A DNA stretch of 64,000 nucleotides from Plutella xylostella (Eukaryota; Arthropoda; Insecta; Lepidoptera; Plutellidae): NCBI RefSeq assembly GCF_932276165.1, contig NC_063987.1:372001-436000 (forward strand), written 5' to 3'. The notes under the pieces were generated by a model. It ran no database searches, was not told the origin of the DNA, and saw only the letters and a list, made by a program, of their open reading frames with translations. Numbering within the stretch: position 1 is the first letter of the stretch; each line of letters begins with the position of its first letter. The translations under genes were made by a program, and so were the position numbers. Below, one piece after another: positions 37,033 through 49,817 of the stretch.

Positions 37033-38386
37033 TACTAAATATTATAAATGCGAAAGTTTGTGAGTATGTCGGCTGTCCCATTTTAAAACACAGTAACAGC
37101 CATGAGACAAAATGTTCAGGAGAGCCAAAAAACATTTTTGTCCCTTCATTTCAATGCCCTGGTAAAACTATGACAGATATCTGAACAAATGTAAGCTTAA
37201 AAGAAGCGGCAGAACCTAGGCTTTACATACAATACTATTTCATTTAAATATAACTAAAATTGTTGCTGTAATGCACAAAAGAAAACACTTACTAGGTTTT
37301 ATATGGTTTTCTCACCCTAAAACCGCCCTCACTGACCATTTCAAAACCTAGTAAGAGCCATTATTGTGTAATTTAAGACAAGTTAAGTATATTGAAATTG
37401 CAATAATTGCGTAATAATTTCATTTTTTATATGTTTGGGATCCTTCACATATTATAAATCCAATTTTGCAGCACTTTTACACGACGGCACTATAAGTAAT
37501 AGCTGAAATACGGGCATATTTTTATGTTTTTTTTTTGTGTTATGTAAATGAATTAAATAGCCATATTAAGAAGGCTCTAACATGAAAATTATTTATGGCT
37601 GCCTTCAATTAGACAATATTTCCTAAATTTCTATCTAAAAATCAGTTTTCTCTTATTTATAACTTGTTTTTTTTTTGGTTTATGCAAAATAGGGCTAGTA
37701 GAAAGGTTCTGACGAGAAAGGTCTCTATGGCTTTTATAAAGAAGACAAAATTTACTTATGTTCTACTTTTAATTCAACTCTCTAGGTCTCATTGGTGCAA
37801 AGATACAGGTTCTGAAATGTCTGATATTTTGTTCGAAAAAAGTGTTAGTAATAATGTATGCCATTTGTGACTTACTAAAATTAACGGACGAAAATTGTCC
37901 TTTGCTGACCATTTCAAAACCTAGTAAGCGCCATTGACCATTTTAAAACCTAGTAAGTCATTTTCACTTACTGTGTTTTAAAATGGTTGGTGGCTCTTAC
38001 TATGTTTTGAAATGGTTTTCGTGGCATTTTTGATTTCGCAGGGTGGAGTTACTAGGTTTTTAGAAATTTTATTTTCGTTTCTAAGCGGTTTTTTGATATT
38101 CTGACAATGCAGTTTTGTGCGGAATCGCCTAAAATAATATATAAATCAAAGACCCGTTTTTTTTAAAGTTGGCGGTTACTGTGTTTTGAAATGGGACAGC
38201 CGATGTGTGTATGTATGTATGTGTGTATCTTTGTTACTTCTTCACGTCAAAACGGCTGAACCGATTTTAATGAAATTTGAAATGGAGTTAGCTGACACCC
38301 TGGATTAGCATATAGACTACTTTTTATTGCGGAATTTCCACGGGAAACTAATTAAGGTGAAGCGAAGCACGTGGCAACAGCTAGTA
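37033..38386 (-). repeat. Common lepidopteran repeat, inverse copy split by a TIR element
   Basis: The reverse complement of the repeat seen at 15761 starts at 37033 (TATTATAAATGCGAAAG), stops at 37069, and resumes at 38203 with GTATCTTTGTTACTTC, ACGGCTGAACCGATTTTAATGAAAT and the terminal CAACAGCTAGTA. The gap is exactly the TIR element 37070-38202. Confidence 0.8.
37070..38202. mobile_element. 1.1-kb TIR element with scattered AAAACCTAGTAAG-type motifs
   Basis: The ends are a near-perfect 31-bp inverted repeat starting CGGCTGTCCCATTTTAAAAC. It sits inside an older repeat, flanked by ATGT at 37066-37069 and 38203-38206, though the surrounding GTAT run makes the duplication ambiguous. A motif like CCATTTTAAAACCTAGTAAG occurs at about 37337, 37908 and 37928, and inverse forms at about 37285, 37969, 37999, 38045 and within the right end. 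No transposase frame. Superfamily unknown. Confidence 0.75.
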
Positions 38387-39063
38387 TTGAAATATTTGTT
38401 ATTTTTGTATTACCTACTTCACTTGAGCAAGTAAATATTTAGATTTATCTTTTAGTATGAAAACATAAAAATAAATTGCACTGAAATGGATCCAATTTTT
38501 TTCCTTTTTTCGGTGAAGAGCTTTTTTAGTGGTATCACTAATGAAATGTCAGAATTCCGCGGAATAAAAAATTAGAGTTTAGTAATGGAATAAAAAGATT
38601 TTTTTTTTAAATCAACTCATATTAACCAACTTATATTACAAAATAGTAAATATTTATCGAGTGCGATTAACCGCATCCCATCCCTATCTACAATAGCGCT
38701 TAAGTGCTGCGTGATCGGTTCGGACTTTTTATTTGACGATTGTTTATTTGTGTGCGCTGATTTGTCTCCCCCCCCCCACGCCCGCGCCTCCCCCGCGCCT
38801 TCCGTCGACCAAATTAAAGCTTATACGGCTTTATTAACGTTCTGCACACTTGATACTGTGAGAACAAGGAGAGTTGGCAGCAGACTACGTAGGCATTCGT
38901 ATGGGATTTAATATGATACTTTGGTAGCTGAGATTGTGATATTGAATTCTTAAATTCTTAAATGCCGAGGTTATATTTTACTGCTTACCTTATTTTTTTT
39001 ATTAGGATATTCGTGTTTGTCTTTCGTCTTGTATTTGTTTTACGAAGTAATTTATTAACTTAC
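38387..39063. other. Non-coding
   Basis: AT-rich with a C-rich run at 38769-38800. No gene supported. Confidence 0.5.
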
Positions 39064-39066
39064 TTA

Positions 39067-39186
39067 GGGCGTCTTGCACAACAAAGTTAAATAAAATTAA
39101 ATAGTTTGTCTCTTGCTCTGACAGTATAATGTCAGAGCAAGAGGTCATAGATTTAATTTTATTTAACTTTGTTGTGCAAGACGCCC
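39067..39186. repeat. 120-bp palindromic MITE with TTA duplication
   Basis: Ends GGGCGTCTTGCACAACAAAG and its inverse, with arms of over 50 bases and an inner pair TCTTGCTCTGACA/TGTCAGAGCAAGA around a tiny loop. TTA at 39064-39066 and 39187-39189 is the duplication expected of PIF/Harbinger-type elements. No coding capacity. Confidence 0.85.
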
Positions 39187-39189
39187 TTA

Positions 39190-42100
39190 GAATATGTTCT
39201 TTTAAATATAACTTTAACAATTTCACCTTGTGTACAGTAAGTTAGTAATTTACACAGCAAACCATTTCATAATCTTAAGATTCTACACTTATTTACCTAA
39301 AACTCTTATTTTAAAACACTATTAACATTTATAATATGAATAATTTACTACCTTACCTACTCACTCAATAATATCTTTGAATGTCCATTACAAATTGGTG
39401 CAATTCAAATCCTTTGACGAAGTCATGGATCACAATGTGGACTGCAGCGAGGCGCAGCGGCGGCTATTAGCGGCCACTGCACAATCTATGATTAATAGCC
39501 ATCGCTATTCGTATCATCGTAACAATTTGTTGCAAACCGCTGCTCACTATTACCACTCAACTGTTTATTATTTGCTACGTAAGCTCCAAAGTGGGTACAA
39601 TTAACTTAAACGCTCTCCACGGAGAATACTGCCGATTAATAATTCTCTCGTGTTCAAAGTTTGTGGCAGCAATTATTGACAGGAAGCTAAAAGCTAAGCA
39701 ATATAAAACAATAGTGAGTGAAATACTTGTGCGGTTCCGAGTAGCGCGATAGGGCACGATTCGCTGCGTGACCACTTGTGTTGTGTTGTAGAACGACTCA
39801 TGATGTTCGGAGCTGCTTATTAAACGTTACATTATTGACGGCTACTTTAATCTGTTTCATTTCAGCCTCGACACAAATTCTACGGATAGTTAAGTACCCA
39901 TTAAATAAATCCAGGCAATTACCAGTTTAATCTCATAGAAAACAATAAAGCGTTAACAATCCTCTCCTAAGATAACAATGTTTAAAAAAAACGGATGTTA
40001 TTCCATCGGCCGCGGTCCTATTAACTTCCCGGTGTAAATTGTGAAATGTCATGCTGCTCGGGACTCAGCCACAAATCACCGGTGGTTTGGAGATATCCTT
40101 CGAACAATATTTATAAAAGCTATTTTGACGATGGCTATAAAAGCAAGACCTCATTAATGCAGCAAAAAGTAAGCCAGTATACCTACCTACTTTTCTTTTA
40201 TTTTGTCCCAATGTTATGATTCTATTTGAAATAATATATTTTTTGGTTGTGTAAGATAAGCAATTATTTTCTATAAGTATTGTATTTTTTTCTATATTTA
40301 GCTTACATTTTGCTCCGTATTAATTCCGTATTAATTAATGATAAAACTATTGATTTACAATCACTAATCTTTATAATCAAATGGTCATCTAGCAGCCACT
40401 ACAAGTGGTCTTCATTTGAAAGCAGTGTTATGGTTTTTTGTTTTTTTTTGTAAATCGTCAGACCCTGTAGCCGCCCTCCCCGCCCCTCAGCCCCCGCCGC
40501 CGCGGGCCCCGCGCGATCGCTTCTCCAAATTAAAACATTATCATCGGCTTGTTTTATGCCTTTTGTAGGATCTTTCCTGACCGATCATATTTACGAGTGT
40601 GACAATAATAAACATAAGTAATGTTTAGAACTAAATTGTTAATGTATGTGTGAGTCTTCTTGGGTAGGCTCATCGATGAATATTAAATTTTAATGTCAGC
40701 AATAAGATACCATCTTAATGTTAGTTCAGCAATATACGATGTTTTTACAGAATATAGTAATTTATTATTTCCATGGAGTAATAATATTTTAAACTTAATA
40801 TTTTTAGTACTTTATGTTTTTTAAACGCTTAAATTCTTTAAATATCTACTCACATCGGCTTCAATTTCAACAAATTAAATTCACGAAAACAAAATATAGA
40901 AGGTCAAAGGCGATGATGATCAGTTAGGACAGCGCCGAGGTTTGTTTTTTGCCGCCGCGGGACGAGTATGGTTTAAATTAATTATGTTTTGTTAATAGCC
41001 TCCGCCGACCCATTATTATTGTTCCACTTTTTCCTTCACTAAATATTCACTTAAGCCACGAGAGTTATTTTCTATGTCATTAATTTACGGCTTAATTTGA
41101 CAAAGTTATGAGTTAATGCTGTCTGTTTTTAACAACTTAAGAAGTATTTATAAATATTTTGTTAAGTTAACAAATCTTACTACCTTGTTTTATCAGTTTG
41201 GGAATTCCTTTTGGGATTTTTTAAGAATACTAAAATATTAAAACTGCATTTAATTTAAGTAAATATATGAATGTAAACTGAATTCAGTAGCTGCAGTACT
41301 TATACACAAACACATGATTTAAAATATAAAATCTGTTCGCGGTCCATGAAATTAATTACAGTAGATATTAATTTATTTATTTGAGTAATACCTATCACAC
41401 AGTTTATATACCAATAAATAGGTACTTTATCATGAAGTGATAAAGATCATAATTGTTAGTTGCTTCTGTCCTCAGTTTGGTTTCACATCGCTTAAGGGCA
41501 AGTTGTATTATTATTATATCGCTCAGTTGAGTTGAGTTGGTCCAATGTTCTCTATTTAGGGAAATAGTAAATGGATTTCACGTGTTTTGTAAAATGTAAT
41601 GAAATGTCGTGAGTGGAAATTAAATGAATTTTCAGTCCACGTAAATGTTTTAAAAGTGTCACTGAATTAGACTCATGAAGTAACTACTAATTGTCACGAT
41701 ATTTTAATTAATTATCTACCCTCTACCTTTTATATTTTAGAATAGACATAACAAAATTATCGAAGTATGTAAAATTAAGGAAATGAAATGAAAAGACTAT
41801 CATCAGATACCTACATACAATACAACCCATGTCCTTTATTCCTACTTTAGACTAACTTTTAACAAAACATTAAACATACCTAATTTTGTTGAAACACATG
41901 TCAGTCTAGTTTTATTAGAAAAACGCTTTCTTACTCCACAGAGAGACATTGTCTCCCGCATGGAGTTAATAGCCCGAGCCCCTCTCCAGGGTGGAGGGGG
42001 GGGGGGGAGCCTATTAGATAAAAACGTCAGTTTTTGTGTCACGTTCAAATTAAATGCGTTTAGATTGGTACAGTCAACCGCCGCCACCTTTGTAATTAAT

Positions 42101-42488
42101 TAATTACATTTTAAAATAATAATATTTTAAACATAAATTGAGAAACATACAAATATTGATGGTAAGTAGTAGTTTGCAGGACTAATATTTTTTGTCAATT
42201 TTAAATTGGTGCTATTACACACTAGGCTAATCCTATGTCGTGGTTAGTTTTTTATTAGACACATAATGGTTAATTAATAAAGTAGGTACATAGGTATGTC
42301 ACGCTAGGATCTACATACAGTTTCAGAGAAATTACAAACTAATTGCTTCTTTAAGTGGTTATGAAGAGTCACGAATATGAAAGTCTCGGAAGAGAGGTAA
42401 CTCTATATTGTGTTATTGTGTGAGAGACAGCGCATCTGTGCGACGAGGAAGCTCATCCTGACGTGACGCATCTGCCTGCAACTGGGTA
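39190..42488. other. Unique non-coding DNA
   Basis: No gene or known repeat. GC-rich patches at 40470-40520 (CCGCCGCCGCGGG) and 40945-40965, and a G run at 41995-42008. Stretches rich in TTAATTA-type homeodomain sites are present, but that is expected by chance in AT-rich DNA. Confidence 0.5.
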
Positions 42489-42902
42489 CAGTCGGCAAAA
42501 AATATTAAGACCCACCCCCATAGCAAACAGTTAGTCCTAATGGCCTTACCACAAAAACTTAGACAGGTATTTAACTGTCAAACGCCCAAAAAAATAGTAT
42601 TCTAGTCTTCTGTCAAATTTCGTTTTAAACACTTGTTAAACAGTGTTTAAAGTTTTTTGCGGTAGAACAGTAAGACTCTTCATCTTAAATATCTTAATAC
42701 AATTATAAATCTTTATTTCAAATAACAAACTTTAATAAAAAACAAAACCAAATGACTGTGAGTATGGTTTTTTCTATGACTAGATTAATAAATTAATATT
42801 TTATCGATACATACAAGTAAACTCTATCACATATCACCCGATAGTGGAACATAAAATTAACATGTTTACGCTGGGGTGCATATATATCTCTTTTGCTGAC
42901 TG
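42489..42902. repeat. 414-bp TIR element (CAGTCGGCAAAA ends, TA flanks)
   Basis: The left end CAGTCGGCAAAAAATAT pairs with the inverse of the right end (CAGTCAGCAAAAGAGATATAT). TA lies at 42487-42488 and 42903-42904. An inner imperfect inverted repeat (ACCACAAAAACTT versus the inverse of GTTTTTTGCGGTAG) lies at 42549-42667. Mariner-type MITE by target site; no transposase. Confidence 0.7.
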
Positions 42903-42904
42903 TA

Positions 42905-45900
42905 CCTTCATAACATAACATAGAGCGGGGGTGTGTTGTGTATGGATAGACTAGCTCTGCACCCAATTAGTGAAAAATGAGTCGAATAATACACTGTTTT
43001 GTATTTGGATGATGTTTTTATGAGTACTTACGTTTGCTTGAAATCTACACAAAGACAACATCGATTACGAATTTATGAAGCTTTTTTGACGTTACAAGGA
43101 GATAATAGTGATAATGAAGAGTACATAAAACTGTATTAGGTACCTACATCTACATACACTATTAGTGTGCCATAGTTATCCAGATGCTTACGAATTACGA
43201 TAGTATACGAACAAATACGTAAACCTGAAACAGCTCAATCATTTTAAGAAACTCTATCATATTATCAACAATCACAAACCACCTACAGCAAAAACACCGC
43301 CACAGTGAGTGCATCACCTATACTCTGTGCTGCTCCCACTGCCCCGCGTATACTCTGCACCGCGGCCATTCACTAACGACTCCACACTCGATTAATCTGT
43401 CATTTCTGAATCACCCTGTAGCTAGAACACACACACACAACGCCACATCACCCGTCGACACTCGAAGCAACTTAACCTCTATAATTAACGCGTTTCAGTA
43501 GTATTTTGCATGACGAATGGCCAGTTAGAGGATTATATTGGGAGTTAGGGGAATTGAATCGTCAATTAGTGCGCGTTTTTGGAGCTCGTTTGTGAAACAA
43601 CATCGCATCGCCCCCCGCGCCCCCCGCGGCCCCCGCGTCCCCCCGTGACCCCCGCGCGCTGACACTTTGATCATTACGATCGGCATGATACGTGATCAAT
43701 TTATCACAATTATAAATGTGCAAATGGCAGGTGGGGTAAAGACAGCACTGTTGAGCAGGATTTGATTGTCATTTAGGAAATTTCCAGTTGGATGGAGGGA
43801 TCCAGTTGGATGATGCAAGTGCAGGGTGCATTTGGTCTGAAGTTGACATAGAAACCCCAGTAGGAAGATAGACAGCGAGCAAAAAAAAGTTCTAGTTACA
43901 TTAGCACCTAAATACTCCTAAGCGGAAAAGGTTATAATATTGAAGTACATTTTGCAGCGCATTCGAATATTACCAACTAAAAACAGTCAGTCGGTGGGTG
44001 AAACTTTTTCATTGCTCGCCATTTCATTATTCCCAAATTAGTAATGAAAAATGTAAACTACATTAGCCTTCACACTACATCCAACATGTAGCAGCCATGT
44101 AGCCGGCTGAGCCAACACATTAGTGTAACTGCATACATAAATCAATCGGTCGCATCGATCCGACTCTGACATGCAACTGGCCGCGGCTATGGAGAGCTAA
44201 ATGACTGGAAAAAACAAAGTCTAGGCTAGTCTTCTTAGCGTGCTGGTGACAAATAATAGAGCGGATATTATTATAGGGATGGTCAATGAGGGTGCGCCGG
44301 AAATATATGAAAGTACAGTTGATACACAAGTCTGGGAAACTCCTTTCGGAAACCCGATGTCTAGTGTTGCAATGGATCCAGCTACCTACTTATGTTTCTT
44401 TTATTGATGAGTTAGGTTTTTAAATATAGGTTAGGTTACGTTTTCACTATGTTTCCATTCCTAAATAAGTACTTAGTAAGAAAGTTTACATTTACAATAT
44501 ACGTGGAACTGTATTTCAACTGAAGTTTTCACAAAGTATGGTGTTTCAATAACAAGTCATCTGTACCCCGTGGGTGGTATTTACCATTCTAATAATAATT
44601 CCACTTCTAGTGGTGATAGCTCCATCAAAGCATAGTTAATTATTCAAAACTTTACAAAAACCAACTAATTGTTTTTTTTAATGAATAACTGAATCTCCAT
44701 CGCCCCACACGCGTCACGTTTCAACTCACTACCTCATTAGCAGCCCCTACGAGATATAACTTTACAGAGGTATTTGTCACTCACTTAAGGTTTTTGCTAT
44801 AGTTTTTGCCGCGACCCAGCCCGCGCTCACGCACTAAAATTACTTATCACTTCCTTTGTAGCTTCTACCAAACGTTTTGTAGCCACTTTAATTTTTACAC
44901 TATGATTCGTGTTACCGTGGAGATAGAAGTCACAATCATCTGTATCCGTAGTGTGGAGGGATGTATAATTGTCGAGTCATCGCTAGACAAGCCCTTATAT
45001 AAATTGGCAGCTAAACGCTTCACTTATTGCCTGTGAAAACTGATTTCGTGTATTCGAAACATTATAACGTATTGATCAATTCAATTATAGATACTGGTAT
45101 TTAGTCCTTATCTAATCTAGGCAAGCGAGTAGGCAAAATAAGTCGATTTTTTTAAATACATGCTTAAGTTAACAATAAGCCAATAACAAAGTACAGAAAC
45201 AGTGTAACTAAAGCGTGGAAGCTTTGTCTTCTAATTTATAAAGCTGCCACTAAAAGACCACCACTGCTCTTAAAAAAAGTGTTTAGTTGAAAGTTAATTA
45301 GGGTGGAATAGCTTCCCAAAATATCGTTAAGTTCTATTTACACATACACACGTACCTACACATACAGCAACACACACACACACTCCTGACAGTATGTATG
45401 ACGGACGTGCCTCGGTTCACAGGTAATTGTTCACAAATAGGTTCACAGCTCCGTTTCATGTGAAATCTGATATTTATGATCACTCTGATTACACAATTTA
45501 TGCCCGAATACGTTGGGATTATGAAAATCTGTGTGTTTAGGTAATTTGAATGGATTATGAATGGATTTTGAACCTAATTAATCGGTTAACGACATCGCCT
45601 GCTGTAAGGCGTTAATGTAATGAGAATAAATAATTAACATAACAGTGATTATTAGCAACCTCACATGCCCCAACTACCTTTGACGTGGTAGGGGTGTTTT
45701 ACACTTTTGATCCACGACTTTATCTTGTTGCATTAGACTTATGGGTAACATAAAAGCTCTCCAAAATTTCAATAGTATTCCCTCCGAATTATCTCCGAAA
45801 TAGTAGCCCCTCCATGCCGCGGTGGCATGGCGTCTTTATCAACGGAGTCAAACCCGCCGCGCCGATGTGATTAGTGGCACGGGCATTATAAACAAGTAAA

Positions 45901-46092
45901 ACTGCATAGTTAAAGACACCAAGAAACAGTGACTGACATTTTTTATTTGAGTTGCAATTTGGTCCTCGTAATTTACGACGAACTAACAGTGACCCATCTC
46001 ACTCTGTCAATATCATAAATGTGCAAGAAACATACCCAGAACACCTTTGTAAAAAAAGAAGACTATAATAAAAAGTATGCGCTGCAACTAAC
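42905..46092. other. Non-coding downstream of homeobox exon 2
   Basis: Intron on the minus-strand gene if exon 3 lies further left. C-rich runs at 43611-43670. I looked on the minus strand for the helix-3 code (VKIWFQNRR) after an acceptor and did not find it here or further left in the window. Confidence 0.5.
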
Positions 46093-46343
46093 CTGCGTCT
46101 CGGTGACATTCAGCAGCTTGGCCATATCTGCCCTTTCCCCGCTCGACAGGTACTTCTTCACCTCAAACAGCTTCTCCAGCTCGAAGATCTGTCTGCCGGT
46201 GAAGGTGGTCCTTGCCTTCTTGCGCCGCCCGCCCCCCGCGTCCCCGCCCGCCCCCGCCTCGCCCTCCGAGCTGGACACGGAACCCTCGGGGGACGGGGAT
46301 ACTAGGGACTCGGTGGACTTCTTCCGCTTCAGCCGGAGAGCTT
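46093..46343 (-). CDS. NK7.1: NK7.1-like homeobox gene, exon 2 (homeodomain residues 1-44)
   Basis: Internal exon of a homeodomain transcription factor. The acceptor is a pyrimidine-rich tract ending CACAG before 46343, and the donor is CAG|GTTAGT after 46093. Its first two bases complete a codon begun in exon 1. The peptide has a basic stretch (LRLKRKKST), a Ser/Gly/Glu-rich linker, and the homeodomain from RKKARTTFTGRQIFELEK to LLNVTETQ. This includes R5, F8, L16, F20 and L26, residues that pack or contact DNA, and it ends between homeodomain residues 44 and 45, a well-known homeobox intron position. The TGRQIFELEK and MAKLLNVTETQ strings are close to what I recall of Drosophila NK7.1 and unlike other NK classes. 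Helix 3 must be in a further exon that I did not find. Confidence 0.88.
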
Positions 46344-47760
46344 CTGTGGAGGGAGAGTGGGGTAGAATATTCTGTGGATGGGGGTGGGGTTTGGTCTGTG
46401 GATGACGAAAAGTGGAGTGAAACAATGAGCTTCATAAGTTTTTGTACATTGTCTAACTCACAAACCCTATCGCCTGTTTATTGATTCAAAGATTGACTGT
46501 TTATGAGTTGGATAAGGTGCAAAGTGTAGAGCTTACTTTACCTACTTTATGTTCAGAATACAATTAAATAAGTTTAAAATCCCGAATATTACTTCTGATG
46601 GATATAAGTTCCAGAGTCAGTTTTTACGAGTTTAACTACAAATCACTACTACTTATTACATATTTCCTCACTTTGATTACCTTCTCTTTTATTTGTATGA
46701 ATGTGGATAAACCCAGCTCTTTGTTTGTGATTAGCCGCCAGCCCACCTTCACTGCTATTATAATATAGCGCATAATAAAATTGTACTTCCAAAGGAGATC
46801 TTTATGTTGATACTTGATGAACAGAAGTCCGTATTGCATCGTTAAAGCCATTATCAGAAGTCTGTCAGATTTCACAAGAGCATTCTCATTATCAGACTTT
46901 CACGTAATAACGTAAATAACCAATAAAGCCTCGGCATTAACCGCCGTCGGTATAAACGAGCCAATTAACTAATATCCAGTTAATCATATAAACCGAGGCT
47001 CTGAGAACCGACGGTTTATATTACAATTACTCTGCGATTAATTTATCATGACGGCATTGTTTACAGAATATAGCTTGTGATTAGCAAAGCACTACCTACT
47101 TGTGAGGCAAATTAATATAATTAAATATGAATGTTGAAATACTTTAAATTATAGTTGGTTAAGATCAGGATAAGTTACCAGAGTACCGTTTGGATCATAC
47201 ATTAGGGATTGTAACTCTGTACTATTAGGAAAGCTTAAGCACGTGAATGGTACCGACAAATTATGATGAACCTTCACAACTACACATATTGTCACTAATA
47301 AAATTAAAAAATCATTTTCGTATTTAGGTTATTTACTGTCGCCAGACACCTGTTTCATTACGGACTTCACTGAAAGTTTCAGGGTGCCATTAGTGCAGTT
47401 TACGGCTTATTGCAATGGGCACTAACAACTCCCAGGTACCAGGGCATCCGAGCTCTTGAGAGATTCACGAGATCCGCAAACGTTCTCAGTCGGTTGACAA
47501 ACTAACAACACCCTTACAACGAGGGAATAAGAACGGTGATTACTACAAGTGTGTCTGCGATAGTACCTGCGAAGTGTTATGATATGACTAGTCACAGGAA
47601 CAGTATTGCTCATTAGGTGGTAATGGATGTAAGTACTAGGACATTAGAAATGTGTAATTAAATTACTGTCTTTTGCAGTTTGATCTGTGGGTATTGCACC
47701 TGGACATTCACCAAATCTTGAATATCTGTAGTAGATAAGATAATACAAACGGATGGAACA

Positions 47761-47925
47761 GTGATAAAGTGAAACTTCTAGGGGCGACGCCCTCCGGCCC
47801 CCTGGTCCTATGACCTTAGACAGGTGGCCGGTAGTGGCTGAATGAGGAAGGCCGAGGACAAAGTGTTGTGGCGCTCATTTAGCCTATGTTCAGCAGTGGA
47901 CAACTACGGACTGATAATAATCTTC
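47761..47925 (+). repeat. LINE 3' end remnant
   Basis: Contains GGAAGGCCGAGGACAAAG, TGGCGCTCA and CCTATGTTCAGCAGTGGAC followed by a degenerate TGATAATAA tail. This matches the 3' end of a LINE family common in Lepidoptera, in which the ORF2 end runs into a short TGA-repeat tail. Strongly degraded. Confidence 0.6.
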
Positions 47926-49771
47926 ATCGACTCGTTAAACTTCCCAAGCTGATCCAAATATATCGACATAGGTACGTAGTCGGATATATTGTTAGCAAAT
48001 TGTCTCCACTAGTAGTAAATAGATAAGTTTAGTGAGACGCTTCGGCAATGAGTGTGAGTCACGAGCGTGCCACCTGCTACTGTGACAGAGTTGCAACTGC
48101 GCACTACACCAACTATTCAAGTGACGGGGACTCAAGCATGGCAATTGGCTTTATTGCAATTAATTGAAATTCATGAGTCAGTATTGAAATCCGAACGCGA
48201 AAGAGTAGGGTGGTATAAAGTAGTGTGGGATATGAATTCTGGAACTGATTGAACAGACTCTAGTGTATTTTTTTCGAATAAATAAATATAGGTACCTACA
48301 CAGTTTTCTTTATTAAATAATAGGTAAGTATACAGAGATATTTATATTGGTCAAGTCGGGAAAGATACCTTATTATTATATTAATATATATTATAAGTAA
48401 TTTAGACACCTAGGCAATGTAGAAACAGCAGTTGCAAACCACACAATGTGTATTAAATCACTTGTGCGGCCACAAATGTCCCACATACGTCCATATGGGA
48501 TGTGTCTGGCGAGCGGAGAGGTGATTCTTCGAAAAAGAACTATCCATTGATTTAGAGTCGGCAATAAACTGCAGGCTGATTTGGCGGAAACATCTACATA
48601 TTGAGATGTATACTGTGAGTTATACACAAGTTACATCCACATTGTAGAGTTTTTGACGGTTGGAAAACAGTGGGGACTTTATGATGGATATGGCCTGTTT
48701 CCCGAAAGAAGTTTTCATATTAATTTTTGTAAATTTTCAAATTAACTCATTTTTTTTTTGTTTACATAGATTAGATTATCAAGCACATGGCCGCTACCAA
48801 CCGTGCAATATCTTCTTCTGCTAAGCCAGTTGGTGACAAATACTAGAGGTCTAGCATTTGCCGCCGTGGTGAAAGGATTATTAAATGACCTGCTTAAATA
48901 GAATTATTATTGGCTGACAAACACGATGATGAAGTAGGGTGGGCACTGGGCAGTCCAAGAGAAGTTAAATAGCGCACTTCAAACGACTCGCGAGTTATGA
49001 CGGCGACACTTATGACAGCTATTAAAGTTTAAATAACTTTCTGAACAGTCGTACTTCACGTCAAATGAACTGTATTTGAGTGGTGCGTTTTATGGCCGGT
49101 TAATTATTGTGCGTTTGTCCTATATTGTGAATCTTTCTAGGGGAAACAAACTTACGAAGTAGGTTTCGCGTATTCTAAAGCTATTTAGCCCCATCGGCGG
49201 TGTTAGCATGCGGCATCAATAAATATCAAACTTTTCAACTATGTATTGTATGTATGTATGTACAGCCTACATGCAGTAATCACGAACTGTAAAAAATTAT
49301 CGACAAAACCAAAGTGCTAACCTCGCGGCTAATGAATATCATTTAATAATTATTTCGAATACAAATTAATGAGTTCCGAATGCGTGTTCTAAAATGTTGA
49401 CTTTATTCCGGCGGACACAATGAGCAAATGTTAATAGTTAATGCCGCATTAGCTTTGTGTGTGTTCGCGCAATAATTGAATTTATTTACAAACGAACGAA
49501 TTTAATAACCTCCCTCCATCCGCGGGTCGGGTAATGGGCGGCTAATTGTGTTGTTCACAACAATATCCAGCCCGCTCACCCGGTTCATACGAATTAATGT
49601 CTGATGCATTCCGGCATTAGCGGCTGAACACTGCGAGCATCGATTCTGGACTCCACAACGGCGTCAGGGGTTGCTACCGACGACGTCAGATCTTTATGAT
49701 GAGGATGGATTTGCCTTTGACAATAAAAATAATGATAAAACTTGCCGCCGCTATGTGCAGTCGCCCCCCGA

Positions 49772-49772
<1 letters not shown>

Positions 49773-49814
<42 letters not shown>
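49773..49814. repeat. AC dinucleotide microsatellite, 21 units
   Basis: Uninterrupted (AC)21. Open frames crossing it on both strands are artefacts of the repeat. Confidence 0.97.

Positions 49815-49817
<3 letters not shown>

Noticed and set aside
46164..46484. Alternative frames over the homeobox exon
   Set aside because: Only the frame with the homeodomain and proper splice sites is coherent.
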